Notes: a model not told the origin generated them from the letters alone. DNA of 64,000 nucleotides from Pratylenchus scribneri (GCA_030063045.1 JAQSEB010000139.1:620001-684000), one strand, 5' to 3'. Positions 21,801-35,000 are shown, counted from the first letter of the stretch. Program-made: numbers and translations.

Positions 21801-24800
21801 TCTTTCCGGAATGAAAATCAGAACTCTTTCCGGAATGAAAATCAGAACTCTTTCCGGAATGAAAATCAGAACTCTTTCCGGAATGAAAATCAGAATTCTT
21901 TCCGGAATGAAAATCAGAATTCTTTCCGGAATGAAAATCATAACTCTTTCTGGAATGAAAATCAGAACTCTTTCCGGAATGAAAATCAGAATTCTTTCCG
22001 GAATGAAAATCAGAATTCTTTCCGGAATGAAAATCAGAACTCTTTCCGGAATGAAAATCAGAACTCTTTCCGGAATGAAAATCAGAACTCTTTCCGGAAT
22101 GAAAATCAGAACTCTTTCCGGAATGAAAATCAGAACTCTTTCCGGAATGAAAATCAGAACTCTTTCCGGAATGAAAATCAGAACTCTTTCCGGAATGAAA
22201 ATCAGAACACTTTCCGGAATGAAAATCAGAATTCTTTCCGGAATGAAAATCAGAACTCTTTCCGGAATGAAAATCAGAACTCTTTCCGGAAAGAAAATCA
22301 GAACTCTTTCCGGAATGAAAATCAGAACTCTTTCCGGAAAGAAAATCAGAATGTTTCCGGAATGAAAAACAGAATTGTTTCCAGAATGAAAAACAGAATT
22401 GTTTCCAGAATGAAAATCAGAATTCTTTCCGGAATGAAAATCAGAACTCTTTCCGGAATGAAAATCAGAACTCTTTCCGGAATGAAAATCAGAACACTTT
22501 CCGGAATGAAAATCAGAATTCTTTCCGGAATGAAAATCAGAACTCTTTCCGGAATGAAAATCAGAACTCTTTCCGGAAAGAAAATCAGAATGTTTCCGGA
22601 ATGAAAAACAGAATTGTTTCCAGAATGAAAAACAGAACTCTTTCCGGAATGAAAATCAGAACTCTTTCCGGAATGAAAATCAGAACTCTTTCCGGAATGA
22701 AAATCAGAACTCTTTCCGGAATGAAAATCAGAACTCTTTCCGGAATGAAAATCAGAACACTTTCCGGAATGAAAATCAGAATTCTTTCCGGAATGAAAAT
22801 CAGAACTCTTTCCGGAATGAAAATCAGAACTCTTTCCGGAAAGAAAATCAGAATGTTTCCGGAATGAAAAACAGAATTGTTTCCAGAATGAAAAACAGAA
22901 TTGTTTCCAGAATGAAAATCAGAATTCTTTCCGGAATGAAAATCAGAACTCTTTCTGGAATGAAAATCAGAACTCTTTCCGGAATGAAAATCAGAACTCT
23001 TTCCGGAATGAAAATCAGAACACTTTCCGGAATGAAAATCAGAATTCTTTCCGGAATGAAAATCAGAACTCTTTCTGGAATGAAAATCAGAACTCTTTCC
23101 GGAATGAAAATCAGAATTCTTTCCGGAATGAAAATCAGAATTCTTTCCGGAATGAAAATCAGAACTCTTTCCGGAATGAAAATCAGAATTCTTTCCGGAA
23201 TGAAAATCAGAATTCTTTCCGGAATGAAAATCAGAACTCTTTCCGGAATGAAAATCAGAACTCTTTCCGGAATGAAAATCAGAACTCTTTCCGGAATGAA
23301 AATCAGAACTCTTTCCGGAATGAAAATCAGAACTCTTTCCGGAATGAAAATCAGAACTCTTTCCGGAATGAAAATCAGAATTCTTTCCGGAATGAAAATC
23401 AGAATTCTTTCCGGAATGAAAATCAGAACTCTTTCCGGAATGAAAATCAGAACTCTTTCTGGAATGAAAATCAGAACTCTTTCCGGAATGAAAATCAGAA
23501 CTCTTTCCGGAATGAAAATCAGAACACTTTCCGGAATGAAAATCAGAATTCTTTCCGGAATGAAAATCAGAACTCTTTCTGGAATGAAAATCAGAACTCT
23601 TTCCGGAATGAAAATCAGAATTCTTTCCGGAATGAAAATCAGAATTCTTTCCGGAATGAAAATCAGAACTCTTTCCGGAATGAAAATCAGAACTCTTTCC
23701 GGAATGAAAATCAGAACTCTTTCCGGAATGAAAATCAGAACTCTTTCCGGAATGAAAATCAGAACTCTTTCTGGAATGAAAATCAGAACTCTTTCCGGAA
23801 TGAAAATCAGAATTCTTTCCGGAATGAAAATCAGAATTCTTTCCGGAATGAAAATCAGAACTCTTTCCGGAATGAAAATCAGAACTCTTTCCGGAATGAA
23901 AATCAGAACTCTTTCCGGAATGAAAATCAGAACTCTTTCCGGAATGAAAATCAGAACTCTTTCCGGAATGAAAATCAGAACTCTTTCCGGAATGAAAATC
24001 AGAATTCTTTCCGGAATGAAAATCAGAATTCTTTCCGGAATGAAAATCAGAACTCTTTCCGGAATGAAAATCAGAACTCTTTCCGGAATGAAAATCAGAA
24101 CTCTTTCCGGAATGAAAATCAGAACTCTTTCCGGAATGAAAATCAGAACTCTTTCCGGAATGAAAATCAGAACTCTTTCCGGAATGAAAATCAGAACTCT
24201 TTCCGGAATGAAAATCAGAACACTTTCCGGAATGAAAATCAGAATTCTTTCCGGAATGAAAATCAGAACTCTTTCCGGAATGAAAATCAGAACTCTTTCC
24301 GGAAAGAAAATCAGAATGTTTCCGGAATGAAAAACAGAATTGTTTCCAGAATGAAAATCAGAATTGTTTCCAGAATGAAAATCAGAATTGTTTCCAGAAT
24401 GAAAATCAGAACTCTTTCTGGAATGAAAATCAGAACTCTTTCCGGAATGAAAATCAGAATTCTTTCCGGAATGAAAATCAGAATTCTTTCCGGAATGAAA
24501 ATCAGAACTCTTTCCGGAATGAAAAACAGAATTGTTTCCAGAATGAAAATCAGAACTCTTTCCGGAATGAAAATCAGAACTCTTTCCGGAATGAAAATCA
24601 GAACTCTTTCCGGAATGAAAATCAGAACTCTTTCCGGAATGAAAATCAGAACTCTTTCTGGAATGAAAATCAGAATTCTTTCCGGAATGAAAATCAGAAT
24701 TCTTTCCGGAATGAAAATCAGAACTCTTTCTGGAATGAAAATCAGAACTCTTTCCGGAATGAAAATCAGAATTCTTTCCGGAATGAAAATCAGAATTCTT

Positions 24801-26380
24801 TCCGGAATGAAAATCAGAACTCTTTCCGGAATGAAAATCAGAACTCTTTCCGGAATGAAAATCAGAACTCTTTCCGGAATGAAAATCAGAACTCTTTCCG
24901 GAATGAAAATCAGAACTCTTTCCGGAATGAAAATCAGAACTCTTTCCGGAATGAAAATCAGAACTCTTTCCGGAATGAAAATCAGAACACTTTCCGGAAT
25001 GAAAATCAGAATTCTTTCCGGAATGAAAATCAGAACTCTTTCCGGAATGAAAATCAGAACTCTTTCCGGAAAGAAAATCAGAATGTTTCCGGAATGAAAA
25101 ACAGAATTGTTTCCAGAATGAAAAACAGAATTGTTTCCAGAATGAAAATCAGAATTCTTTCCGGAATGAAAATCAGAACTCTTTCTGGAATGAAAATCAG
25201 AACTCTTTCCGGAATGAAAATCAGAACTCTTTCCGGAATGAAAATCAGAACACTTTCCGGAATGAAAATCAGAATTCTTTCCGGAATGAAAATCAGAACT
25301 CTTTCCGGAATGAAAATCAGAACTCTTTCCGGAAAGAAAATCAGAATGTTTCCGGAATGAAAAACAGAATTGTTTCCAGAATGAAAAACAGAATTGTTTC
25401 CAGAATGAAAATCAGAATTGTTTCCAGAATGAAAATCAGAATTGTTTCCAGAATGAAAATCAGAACTCTTTCTGGAATGAAAATCAGAACTCTTTCCGGA
25501 ATGAAAATCAGAATTCTTTCCGGAATGAAAATCAGAATTCTTTCCGGAATGAAAATCAGAACTCTTTCCGGAATGAAAATCAGAACTCTTTCCGGAATGA
25601 AAATCAGAACTCTTTCCGGAATGAAAATCAGAACTCTTTCCGGAATGAAAATCAGAATTCTTTCCGGAATGAAAATCAGAATTCTTTCCGGAATGAAAAT
25701 CATAACTCTTTCTGGAATGAAAATCAGAACTCTTTCCGGAATGAAAATCAGAATTCTTTCCGGAATGAAAATCAGAATTCTTTCCGGAATGAAAATCAGA
25801 ACTCTTTCCGGAATGAAAATCAGAACTCTTTCCGGAATGAAAATCAGAACTCTTTCCGGAATGAAAATCAGAACTCTTTCCGGAATGAAAATCAGAACTC
25901 TTTCCGGAATGAAAATCAGAACTCTTTCCGGAATGAAAATCAGAACTCTTTCCGGAATGAAAATCAGAACACTTTCCGGAATGAAAATCAGAATTCTTTC
26001 CGGAATGAAAATCAGAACTCTTTCCGGAATGAAAATCAGAACTCTTTCCGGAAAGAAAATCAGAATGTTTCCGGAATGAAAAACAGAATTGTTTCCAGAA
26101 TGAAAATCAGAATTGTTTCCAGAATGAAAATCAGAATTGTTTCCAGAATGAAAATCAGAATTGTTTCCAGAATGAAAATCAGAATTGTTTCCAGAATGAA
26201 AATCAGAATTGTTTCCAGAATGAAAATCACAATTGTTTCCGGAATGAAAATCAGAATTGTTTCCAGAATGAAAATCAGAATTGTTTCCAGAATGAAAATC
26301 AGAATTGTTTCCAGAATGAAAATCAGAATTGTTTCCAGAATGAAAATCACAATTGTTTCCGGAATGAAAATCAGAATTCA
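18826..26380. repeat. 7.55-kb satellite, 24-bp unit with higher-order structure
   Basis: This is a nearly uninterrupted head-to-tail array of about 315 units of 24 bp (GAACTCTTTCCGGAATGAAA plus ATCA). Variants differ at a few positions: GAACTC, GAATTC, GAACAC or GAATTG before TTTCC, CCGG or CCAG, and one class of 23-bp unit (GAATGTTTCC). The 23-bp unit recurs once per block; block lengths are 503, 959, 767, 263, 767, 239, 263, 1463, 767, 263 and 719 bp, all equal to 24n-1. The segment 20565 to about 22300 recurs at 24327 to about 26060, exactly 3762 bp further on, with a 48-bp difference. Long frames (repeating MKIRTLSG) follow from the unit length and are not taken as genes. Confidence 0.97.
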
Positions 26381-28068
26381 GAATACCTAAAATACAAACG
26401 AATACCCCTTTCTCTTTCTTTCATTTTTATACAGCTTTGCGAATTTAATTTCCATCAATTTCTTTCATTAGTCTAATATTAAATATAATTATAAATTCAG
26501 GCAAATTTGTCATTTCGCTCAAAATGGCCATAAATTTTGCCGAAAAAGCTAAATATGTCATCGCCTTCCCAAAATTCACATTCACACAAAGTTCAATGAT
26601 TTGCCCCTAAAGTCCATCAATCCATTCGCCCATTTCCATCTTTTTTGTGACATCATTCACATTAATTTGCTGATTACAAAATTTAATGAAAACGTTGATC
26701 GTTTTTCAAAAAAAAATTCAAAAATAGAGCAGAATTAAAGGCGAATTTATTTGATTATTTTATTTGCTGATAAGAAAAAAGCTCGGTATAGGTATCAGAA
26801 AATTCCTGCAAGAATTCAAAAGATCGGAACAAAAATGAAATGGAAATGATAAATTCAATGAATGGCCAAAAATGGACATTGTCAATTGACGCAAATTGGG
26901 AGGGGAGCAAGGTGGCCAATGAGTCAAGTGTCAAGCATATAAAATTATTCATTGTTTAAAGAAGAGTACCGGAAATCGTTGAATTAAAATTGGAATCTTT
27001 TTCAAAAGATAAAACTATAAACGATAATAAAATTGTGCCAAGGAGAACAATAAGTATGCCGGTTAAAGTCCATTCAATTCAAATTATCATTCAAACATTT
27101 GGGAGTTGAATAAAATGATAAAATTAATGGAAATGAAGGTCATAATTGACGCAAATCTTAATAATTCATTCAATTAGCCTAATTTTCTTGGACTGTCTCA
27201 ATTCTGATTTGTTATATTCCGCCTAGTAATTGCATCAAATTGTAATTCTGATTTGTAATTGCCCTGCCCCAAATTGTAATTGCACCAAATTGTAATTGCA
27301 CCAAATTGTAATTGCCCCAAATTGTAATTGCCCCAAATTGTAATTGCACTAAATTGTAATTGCACCAAATTGTAATTGCACCAAATTGTAATTGCACCAA
27401 ATTGTAATTGCACCAAATTGTAATTGCACCAAATTGTAATTGCACCAAATTGTAATTGCACCAAATTGTAATTGCACTAAATTGTAATTGCACCAAATTG
27501 TAATTGCACCAAATTGTAATTGCACCAAATTGTAATTGCACCAAATTGTAAATTCCGCCTGTTCTGATTTGTAATTGCCCCAATTCTGATTTATAAATAT
27601 GCCTTGTGATTTGTTACCATTGAAGCCTTATAATTAAATACAACAAAATGAATCAATTTCATTGTTTCGGTTGGTACCTTTAAGGGGAAAAATGCCAGAG
27701 GATATCATTGAATTGTCTCGATTTAAATGAAAGACCGGAGAATTTGGATCGAAAAATTTTTGATAACACCTTAGGATTCTATATATTTTTTGTTCATCCA
27801 TTGAATATTTTGCTTAATCTAAATTTGATTTATTTGCCAATGGTTAACAACGTTATCGCCTTCAATTCAATACCAAATTTGTTAAAATTGGTTGATTCAT
27901 TTTATGAGTAGGCAATTTCTCAATTTGAAGCAAGCATTCATCACTTCACATAGGACCAAAAAAAATACAAAATATCAATTCAATAAAATCAAAATCATAC
28001 CCAACATTGAACATTGACCACCAACATTTAATTGTTTCCCCTATTATTTTCTTATCAGCCGGTCCAAA
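26381..28068. other. Intergenic region with a 16-bp satellite
   Basis: No gene is supported between the 24-bp satellite and the small membrane-protein gene. The only structure seen is the 16-bp array at 27225-27560. Confidence 0.5.
27225..27560. repeat. 16-bp tandem repeat array
   Basis: About 20 copies of TTGTAATTGCACCAAA, interrupted by a few one-base variants (GCCCCAAA, GCACTAAA). Degenerate copies with TTCTGATTTGTAATTGCC flank both ends. The frames on the minus strand (repeating TIWCNYNLVQLQFGA) are products of the array. Confidence 0.95.
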
Positions 28069-29043
28069 ATGGAACTCATTATAGAGCATGAAATTCAGCA
28101 GCACGGCAAAATTTCCTCCAATTTCAATTTCACAAGCTCAAAACTCCAAAAAAACTCTTCATTGCCCTCTTCCCAAATTGGCCAATCCTTCAATTCTCAT
28201 TTACTTGTGCACATTTTTTTGCTATTTTTTGCCTTTTTAATTTTCTTTTTGGGCAAAAAGGACGATATAATGAAAGAGGGGAGGTGGTAAGCGGATTAGT
28301 GAAAACGGCTGACTGGACTGATTAGAGCCCCAGGGAAATGTCTTGGAAGGCAATTTGCACATGAATTTTGTTGGGGCCATCTTCATTCAACCGTTGTCTC
28401 GACCATCCTTCTCCCCTTTTCTTCTTTTGTTGAAATTTCGCCGATCATATGATGGAGAAGCTGACATTCCATCAAATCGGGCGGCTGGTGGCAGCAACAT
28501 TTTGTATGGAAAGTGATAACGGAAATAAGCAGAATTGAATGGAAATGTCGCCAGACTTTTCCCCACCCCTTTTTTGGAGGCATTATTGTTTTCCTCCGTC
28601 AATTTGCCCTTTTCAAAATGGGACATATGAATGGAATGGAATTTGAAATGAATGGAATGGAGGGATCTATGATCAAATTATATGAATAAAAGGGGGAAAG
28701 GTGGGGGCCCAATATTTTGTATATTTTATTTTTCCTGGCTCTTGGGGTACTATTTTTCAGAGACTCTCCAAAGAGGGGGCTATTATTAGAGAAAAGGGGG
28801 AGGGTTTTTACTAGATAAGGGTCCAATATTAGTAAAAAAAAATACGGTAATTGATATGATACGGTACGATTTATTTGTGAATGTCCATTTTACAGCCCTC
28901 TCTATAATCCAATGGCTGCGATAGAAGAAGCCGTGGATCAAGGAGATTCAGCAGAAGAATTTTACAACCAAAATAACAACAAATATACGGACATTTATTT
29001 AACGAAGATTGACATTAGCATTTTTGACATTTTTGCATACTGA
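28069..29043 (+). CDS. Predicted small single-pass membrane protein
   Basis: This two-exon model is 28069-28286 and 28896-29043, 366 nt and 121 aa. The ATG lies 10 nt after a strong acceptor (TTTTCTTATCAG), as in a trans-spliced gene. Exon 1 ends at a good donor (TG/GTAAGC), exon 2 follows TTTTACAG, and the frame closes. The protein has a polar N-terminal half, one hydrophobic segment (about residues 45-62, VHIFLLFFAFLIFFLG), a basic GKK stop-transfer motif and a soluble tail starting PLYNPMAAIEEAVDQGD. The layout resembles KCNE-type channel accessory subunits, but I see no diagnostic motif and do not assign a function. The 609-nt intron could hide another exon. Confidence 0.5.
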
Positions 29044-29789
29044 ACAAAAAATGAATTTATGATTGATAGATGGCAGCCGCCAAATTTTCAATGAATCTCT
29101 AAAAAAATGTGCACAAAATTCATTCCGCAAATTGGTGTCTACAATTTCCGGAACATTCCTCCTATTTTTTTGCCTCGAATTGCATCATCTTTCCATAATC
29201 CCAATTCCCATTCTTCCATTTCAAATTTGTATTGTAGTTGATGTTTGTATTTGGTCCGAAAATGTTGATCATTTGTCCTAATCGACCGGCAATTGTTCGA
29301 AAGAGGGTGTTAAGCGGATTGATAAAAAATAAAACAAAAGGGGGAATTGATAAGGGCGGCCAAATGAATGAATGAATGAATGGAATTAATGGCCAAATGC
29401 AGATGGAGAAGATAATTTCGGTAAAGGCCACCATTGTGACTGGACACTTTTTTTTTCATCGTTTTGTTTTCCATTCATTACCTCCACCCCATCCTTAATC
29501 AGCACAAATTGGGCACAAAAACAAAAGAAAAAAGGCATAAAATGTGTAAAAAATGGGATGGCCATAATTGACGGAAGTCCATCCTATTTTTGGCCAATTT
29601 CCCAGCAAGGAAAATCCCAATCTTGGAAGGCATTATACCATTTTAAAGGCCAGAATGTCCTCTATCAATTGGCTTTATTAATTTCCCCAAATCTTTCATT
29701 TTTGGCTTTAAAATAATTAAAAGTTTGAGAATGGGAATATTCAGTGCTCTTCGGGGAAAAATACGTTTTTGCCATTTTGTAAATAATAA

Positions 29790-32700
29790 ATTTTTAAATT
29801 AGGCTATTTTGTAGAGGAAATTCAGATCTTTTAAATGGCATATCACTTTCCAAGATTGGCCAAATTCTCGTTGAGTTATAGGCCAAAAAGCTCGATGGAC
29901 GCATGAAAAAGTCCTGTTTTCCGAGGGGCGTTCCCCCAATTCCTTTCACTCTTTTTGTTTTGTGCAAAATAAAACAAAATAAAAATAATAAATTAATCAT
30001 CTTATAGTCCAGTCAATTTGGCCATTTCCATTCATTAACCTTTCCATCCCCACCCTCATCATCATAATAATAAAAAATTATCAGCAAAGGCAGTCATTCC
30101 TCCGCCGATTATTCATTCCATTTTTTTGGTAAAATTGCGTCCATTCTTTATATTTTATTGTTTTCCACTTTGCTCTTTTCTTTAGGATGCCTTTCCTCTC
30201 TCCTTTTTTTAGAATTTTGTAATTATTTTTTGGCCGTTTTTTTGGCTTGTTTTTGCCCCTTTCGGAATTTCAATTCATTTGGCCAAAATTTTGCCTGGTT
30301 CATTTTCTTAGGCAACCGGATTTTAAATATCTACAAAATTTTAATGGATACAGGTCAAAAAAGCTTCCAAAAATGTCAAAAATAGCCATTCCCTTTACGG
30401 AAAATAACAAATAATATAGTGATTCCCCCTCATCAGGGCAAGAAGGAAACAATAGCTACGTATGAGTGCGCCAATTCGACCGTATTTCAAAAAGGCATTA
30501 GCCGATCCGGGTAGGCGATATGCCATTTGAAAGCCCAAAGTGTCCTCTATAAAGTAGCCTTTTTTAAATTTCATAATGGCCAAAAGGTAAAAGAAGAAGC
30601 CGGCCTTTTAAATCTTTGTCCTCGATAGAGAAGAAGGGTCGTTCTTTTTTTGGGCCATATCTCATTGATGCATTAGCCTATCCGAGTAGGCTATATACTA
30701 TTGGATCCAAAGTGCCCTCTATAAAGTGGCGTTTTTTAAATTTTATCAAATCCTTTAAAATTTTATGAAATCGAGGCTTAAAGAAAGTTAAATGTTCCTT
30801 TGAGTGTAATGAACTCGATGTATTTGAGGAAAAGCCGCTTATTTTACAAATTTTTAAATTTTCAAAATATTAGATAAGCCCTCTTTTAGAGGACATTTAT
30901 TGCTTTAAAATGGCATATCCCCTTCCTAAATTGGTTGCTTCCTTGTTGCGCTATGGCCAAAAGAACAGCTCAGATAGTGGAAATATTTTGATTCGCTCAT
31001 TAATTCTAGTTTTTGGCTCATATCTTTATAAGGCATTATCCAATTTTGGAAGGCGAAGCTACTTCTTAGAAGACATTTAATTAGGGCTTTCGATGATATA
31101 TTCCCTTCCTAAATTGGTTGCTTCCTTGTGGAGATATGGCCAAAAGAACGCCCTTGATGAGGCACCCAATTCTTTTGTTTCGTCTTAACTAAATTTAATA
31201 AATTAATAAATTTTATTAAATTCTATTCACATTTGTGTGTTGGCCAATGGCCATTGGCCATTTTTGTCTTTTCTAGTTTCTAGTTTCGCCATCCAAAAAT
31301 AAATCATTCACACTGTATAATGTTCATTTACCGTCGCCTTTTATGTGCGTAATGGATCAAATTTAGTAGATTTACGCGCAAAAATGTCACCAAAATTTCA
31401 TCAAAATAAGGTCCCAATCCCAACAGGGCAATTGGATGATTTCTGGGTCAAAAATTAACCAAATTAATTTTTGTGTACGAAATGAAATTATCCGAAATCA
31501 TACACCCCCTTCCCCTCCACCTCTATTTTGTGCGCCGCTCTTTGAAAACCAATTTGTAAAATTGGCCACAAAAGATAAAAAATTTAAAAAGAAATTAAAT
31601 TAAATTTGCGCTGGTACACAAAAATTAGTATTTTGAACAATTTTATCAGCTTTTTTAATATAAATTTAATTAAGCCTTAAGCCAAAATGGTATAAATTGA
31701 AAAATTTTGAACCAAATTCAAGAATTTTTGGGCCAAATTCCGTCGTCCATTCATTCATTAATTTAAAATTGCACCAAAAATTTGAACCAAAAGGAAGGCC
31801 TACTTACATACTAGTATATAGACTCCATCCTTCTTCCTCTATTGCCATATTTTGTAAAAATACCCAAAAAATGTCAAATGGTCAGCACAAAAATGCCAAC
31901 TTTTCCAAACATTAGTGGCCCCCAAACTTTTCCTAAATTAATTTTTATAAATTTAATTTTCCTCCTTCTTCTTTCTTTTTGTCTATTTACTTCACTCCCC
32001 CAAATTTGACCACATTCTTACATAAAATTGGCCAAATAAATATCAAAAAATGCCGTTGTCCTTTCATTAATTTAAATTTTTTATTGTCACCTAAAAATGG
32101 ACCAAAAGAACCATCAGCCTATATAGACCCCCATCCGTCTTTCTTATTGCCAATATTTTACAAACAACCTCAAATAAAGGGTAAAATGATCAGCCAAAAA
32201 TGCGTCCAAACATTGGCCCCCGAACTTCCCCTATATTGAATTAATTTTTATAAATTAATATAAATTTAATTTCCTCCTCCTTCGTTCCTTATGTCTATTT
32301 TCCTCCCTCCCACAAATTTGACCACTTTCATACACAAAAATTGGCCAAAAAAAATATCAGAAAAAAGAGAATGCCCTTAAGGTAAATGCCACCATCCTTT
32401 CATTAATTTAAATTTTTTTTATATAAATGGCACAAAAATAAACGAACCAAAAGGGCAGCAGATTACACAAATTCCATCCAAATTCCTCTTGCTAACATTT
32501 CGGATTTTGTAATCAACACAAAAAAAAATGTCAAATGATCAGCCATAAATGCGCATAAAAATGCCAAATTTTTTCCAAAGGCTCCTTATAAATTTAATTT
32601 ACCTCATCCTCCTTCCATCCTTTGTCTATTTTCCTCCCTACCCTAAATTTAACCATTTTTTGGTCAAATAAATGTCAGAAAAAAAAGGAAAATTCCGCCA

Positions 32701-33960
32701 AAAAAATTGAACAAAATTCTTTGGAAATGTCGCCTCCACCAAAAATAATCAAATTATTCGCACAAAAAGAACACCCCGAAATTGGGGGCAAAGTCCCTCA
32801 TAATTTTTGTGTTTTTATTCCCTGTTTTAAATATATTTATTTAATAATTTAATTGGGCAACATTTAAATGGCACAAAAATATTCCGCCTCCTTAAAATTC
32901 CATTAAAAAATTTGCGGCAAGTCACAAATTCTTTTGGGCAGGGCGCATACTCCATATTCCATTTGGGCAAAATGCCAACATATTTTGGCTTTGTTTGACA
33001 TCTTTTGGTTCATTTTTTAGGTTGGCCAAGAAATAGGACATTTTATTATGCTTTGGCCAATTCTTTTGGCCATAACGCAACAAGGAAGCAACCAATTTAG
33101 GAAGGCGATATGTCATTTTAAAGCCCAAAATGTCCTCTGAAAAGTGGCTAATCTATTTTTTTGAATTACTAAAACAATTTGTAAAATAACCGGCTTTTCC
33201 TCAAATAATTCGAGTTTATTACACTCAAAGACATGTAACCTATTTAAAGCCTCGATTTTGAAAATTTTAAAGGATTTTATCAAATTAAAAATGCCAAATT
33301 GTAAAGGACACTTTTGGCTTTCAAATGGCATATCGCCTTCTGAATTGGCTTTAGCCTCGCTGAGATATGGCCAAAAGTACAACCCTTCTTCTCTATCGAG
33401 GTCAAAGACTTAAATGGACAGTTTGCCCTCTGGCTATTTTAGAATTTATAGAGCTTTTATTAATGAAAAAGAAAGGCCAAATTGTAGAGGACACTTTTGG
33501 CTTTCAAAAGGTATATCGCCTTCCAAAATTGGCTAATGCCTCGTTGAGATATGGCCAAAATAATGGATGGTTCTGTTCCCATACAATGGTCAAAGATATA
33601 AAAGGGTGGCTTCTATTTTGCCCTTTAGCTATTTTCTAGAGCTTTAATTAATATAATTTTAAATTGCAAAATTGTAAAGGACACTTTTAGCTTTCAAATG
33701 GTATATTGCCTTCCAAAATTGGCTAATGCCTCGTTGAGATATGGCCAAAAAATTACCAGGCTTCGCTAACAAAATGACTGCTTCTTCTTCTACCCTTTGG
33801 CTATTTTTGACTTTTGACCAGGATTTTGTAAAATTTAGAGAAAGCTAACTTGTAGAGGACACTTTTAGCTTTCTAATGGTATATTGCCTTCCAAATTTAG
33901 CTAACGCCTTATTGAGCTATGGCAAAAGGAACGGGCCCTGCTGCTTCCCTAGAGCGATGA
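29790..33960. repeat. Dispersed repeat around GAGATATGGCCAAAA, both orientations
   Basis: At least nine degenerate copies of a module of about 80-190 bp: GAGGACACTTTTGGCTTTCA, AATGGTATATCGCCTTCC, AAAATTGGCTAATGCCTCG, then TTGAGATATGGCCAAAA. Plus-oriented copies are clear near 33290-33380, 33480-33560, 33670-33750 and 33855-33925; inverted or partial copies lie near 29800-29890, 30440-30560, 30650-30730, 30890-31150 and 33050-33140. More copies lie in a KLF intron at 43260-43935. Confidence 0.8.
31690..32860. repeat. Degenerate tandem duplication, about 330-bp unit
   Basis: Three to four diverged copies of a segment that contains TTTGTCTATTT, CCCAAATTTGACCA, TTGGCCAAATAAATATCA, CCTTTCATTAATTTAAATTT and CCATCC. 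There is no coding capacity. Confidence 0.65.
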
Positions 33961-34259
33961 AAGATTTAAAAAGGCCGATTTCTTATTTTGCCCTCTGGCC
34001 TTTTGACTTTTCACAAAAATTTTAGTCCCTCCCTTAAATACAGTTTATCATTTTTTTGTATTGTTTGTTTGTTTTGGTCATTCTACGGACAATTAGATGA
34101 AATGGATATTTCCTCGTTCCTTCCAAAATTGTATTTGTTTGTTTGAAGGTTTGGGGGCCCAAAAGCAAAATATTCTTTTCTAAACTTCCCACAAAACCAT
34201 AAATATTAGCCCCACTTCCACTAAATTATACCCTAAACCGTCCCCGAGTCAAAATTGTA

Positions 34260-34925
34260 AACCCCCTTTCCTCCCTTTTAAATTGACTTCCATCCACCCT
34301 CCAATTTGGTTCCTCTCTCCGATGGGCACAAATTTTACCGTTTCCCCAGCCCCTCATTCCCTTCCCCAAAAATAAAAGGAGGGGGCAAAAATTTTGGGTG
34401 GGAAGGAAATTTGGTGGGCGGAGACGGTGGCTACCAGATTTTGGGGAAGACTCGCGCCGCCCACTTTTTCTTTAGGCGATATTTTGGACAGCGCAACCCA
34501 TCATTAACATTGGCAACAAATATTCGCTAAACTATTCATCCACCTAAAATTGTTAACCCCCCCCCCCCCTCCCCCCACCCTACCTTTAAATTGGCTTCCA
34601 TCCAGCCTCCAATTTGGTTCCTCTTTGCTGCGCAACCTCCTTCCTTCCCAAAATAAAAAGGAGGGGGGGGGGGGGGGCAAAATGGGGTCAAATCAAAAGA
34701 AGGCAACAAAAAGGGCAACAATTTTGGGTGATGGGTGGGAAGAACTGGGAATTAGGAGGAAATTTGGTGGTGGGCGGAGACGGTGGCCTCTGCTGGACAG
34801 TGGACACTTGGGGGGAAGGCTCGCGCCGCCCACTTTTTCTTTAGGGTTTAGGCGATATTTTTGGCAGCGCAACCCATCATTGGCAATAACAAATATTCAC
34901 TCCCGAATCCCGATTCTTTAATTTT
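34260..34925. repeat. Two-copy tandem duplication upstream of KLF
   Basis: Segments at about 34260-34540 and 34550-34910 share CTTCCATCCA, CCTCCAATTTGGTTCCTCT, AAATTTGGTGG and CTCGCGCCGCCCACTTTTTC, followed by GGCGATATTTTGGACAGCGC or its variant. The second copy has long C and G runs. Confidence 0.75.
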
Positions 34926-34977
34926 CTTATTCCTTCCCAATTCTTTCTTTGTTAATTCGGACGAAATTTTAATTAAA

Positions 34978-34988
34978 TTTTATTGCAG
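34978..34988 (+). promoter_or_regulatory. Candidate trans-splice acceptor of the KLF gene
   Basis: TTTTATTGCAG ends 12 nt before the ATG at 35001. Confidence 0.55.
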
Positions 34989-35000
34989 AAATAAATTAAA

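Larger units (their letters stand above)
29044..34988. other. Long gene-poor region 5' of the KLF gene
   Basis: I find no supportable exons. The region holds degenerate local repeats (listed separately) and AT-rich unique sequence, and should contain the promoter of the KLF gene. A hydrophobic minus-strand frame at 29162-29434 lacks splice or start support. Confidence 0.5.

Noticed and set aside
18826..26380. CRISPR-like array
   Set aside because: There are no unique spacers; units are contiguous and the genome is eukaryotic.
19103..26390. Long plus- and minus-strand frames of repeating MKIRTLSG or IFIPERVL
   Set aside because: They follow from a 24-bp unit being a multiple of three; both strands are open and frames break only at the 23-bp units.
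29162..29434. Hydrophobic 90-aa minus-strand frame
   Set aside because: No recognised family, no flanking exons, and it overlaps A/T-rich low-complexity sequence.
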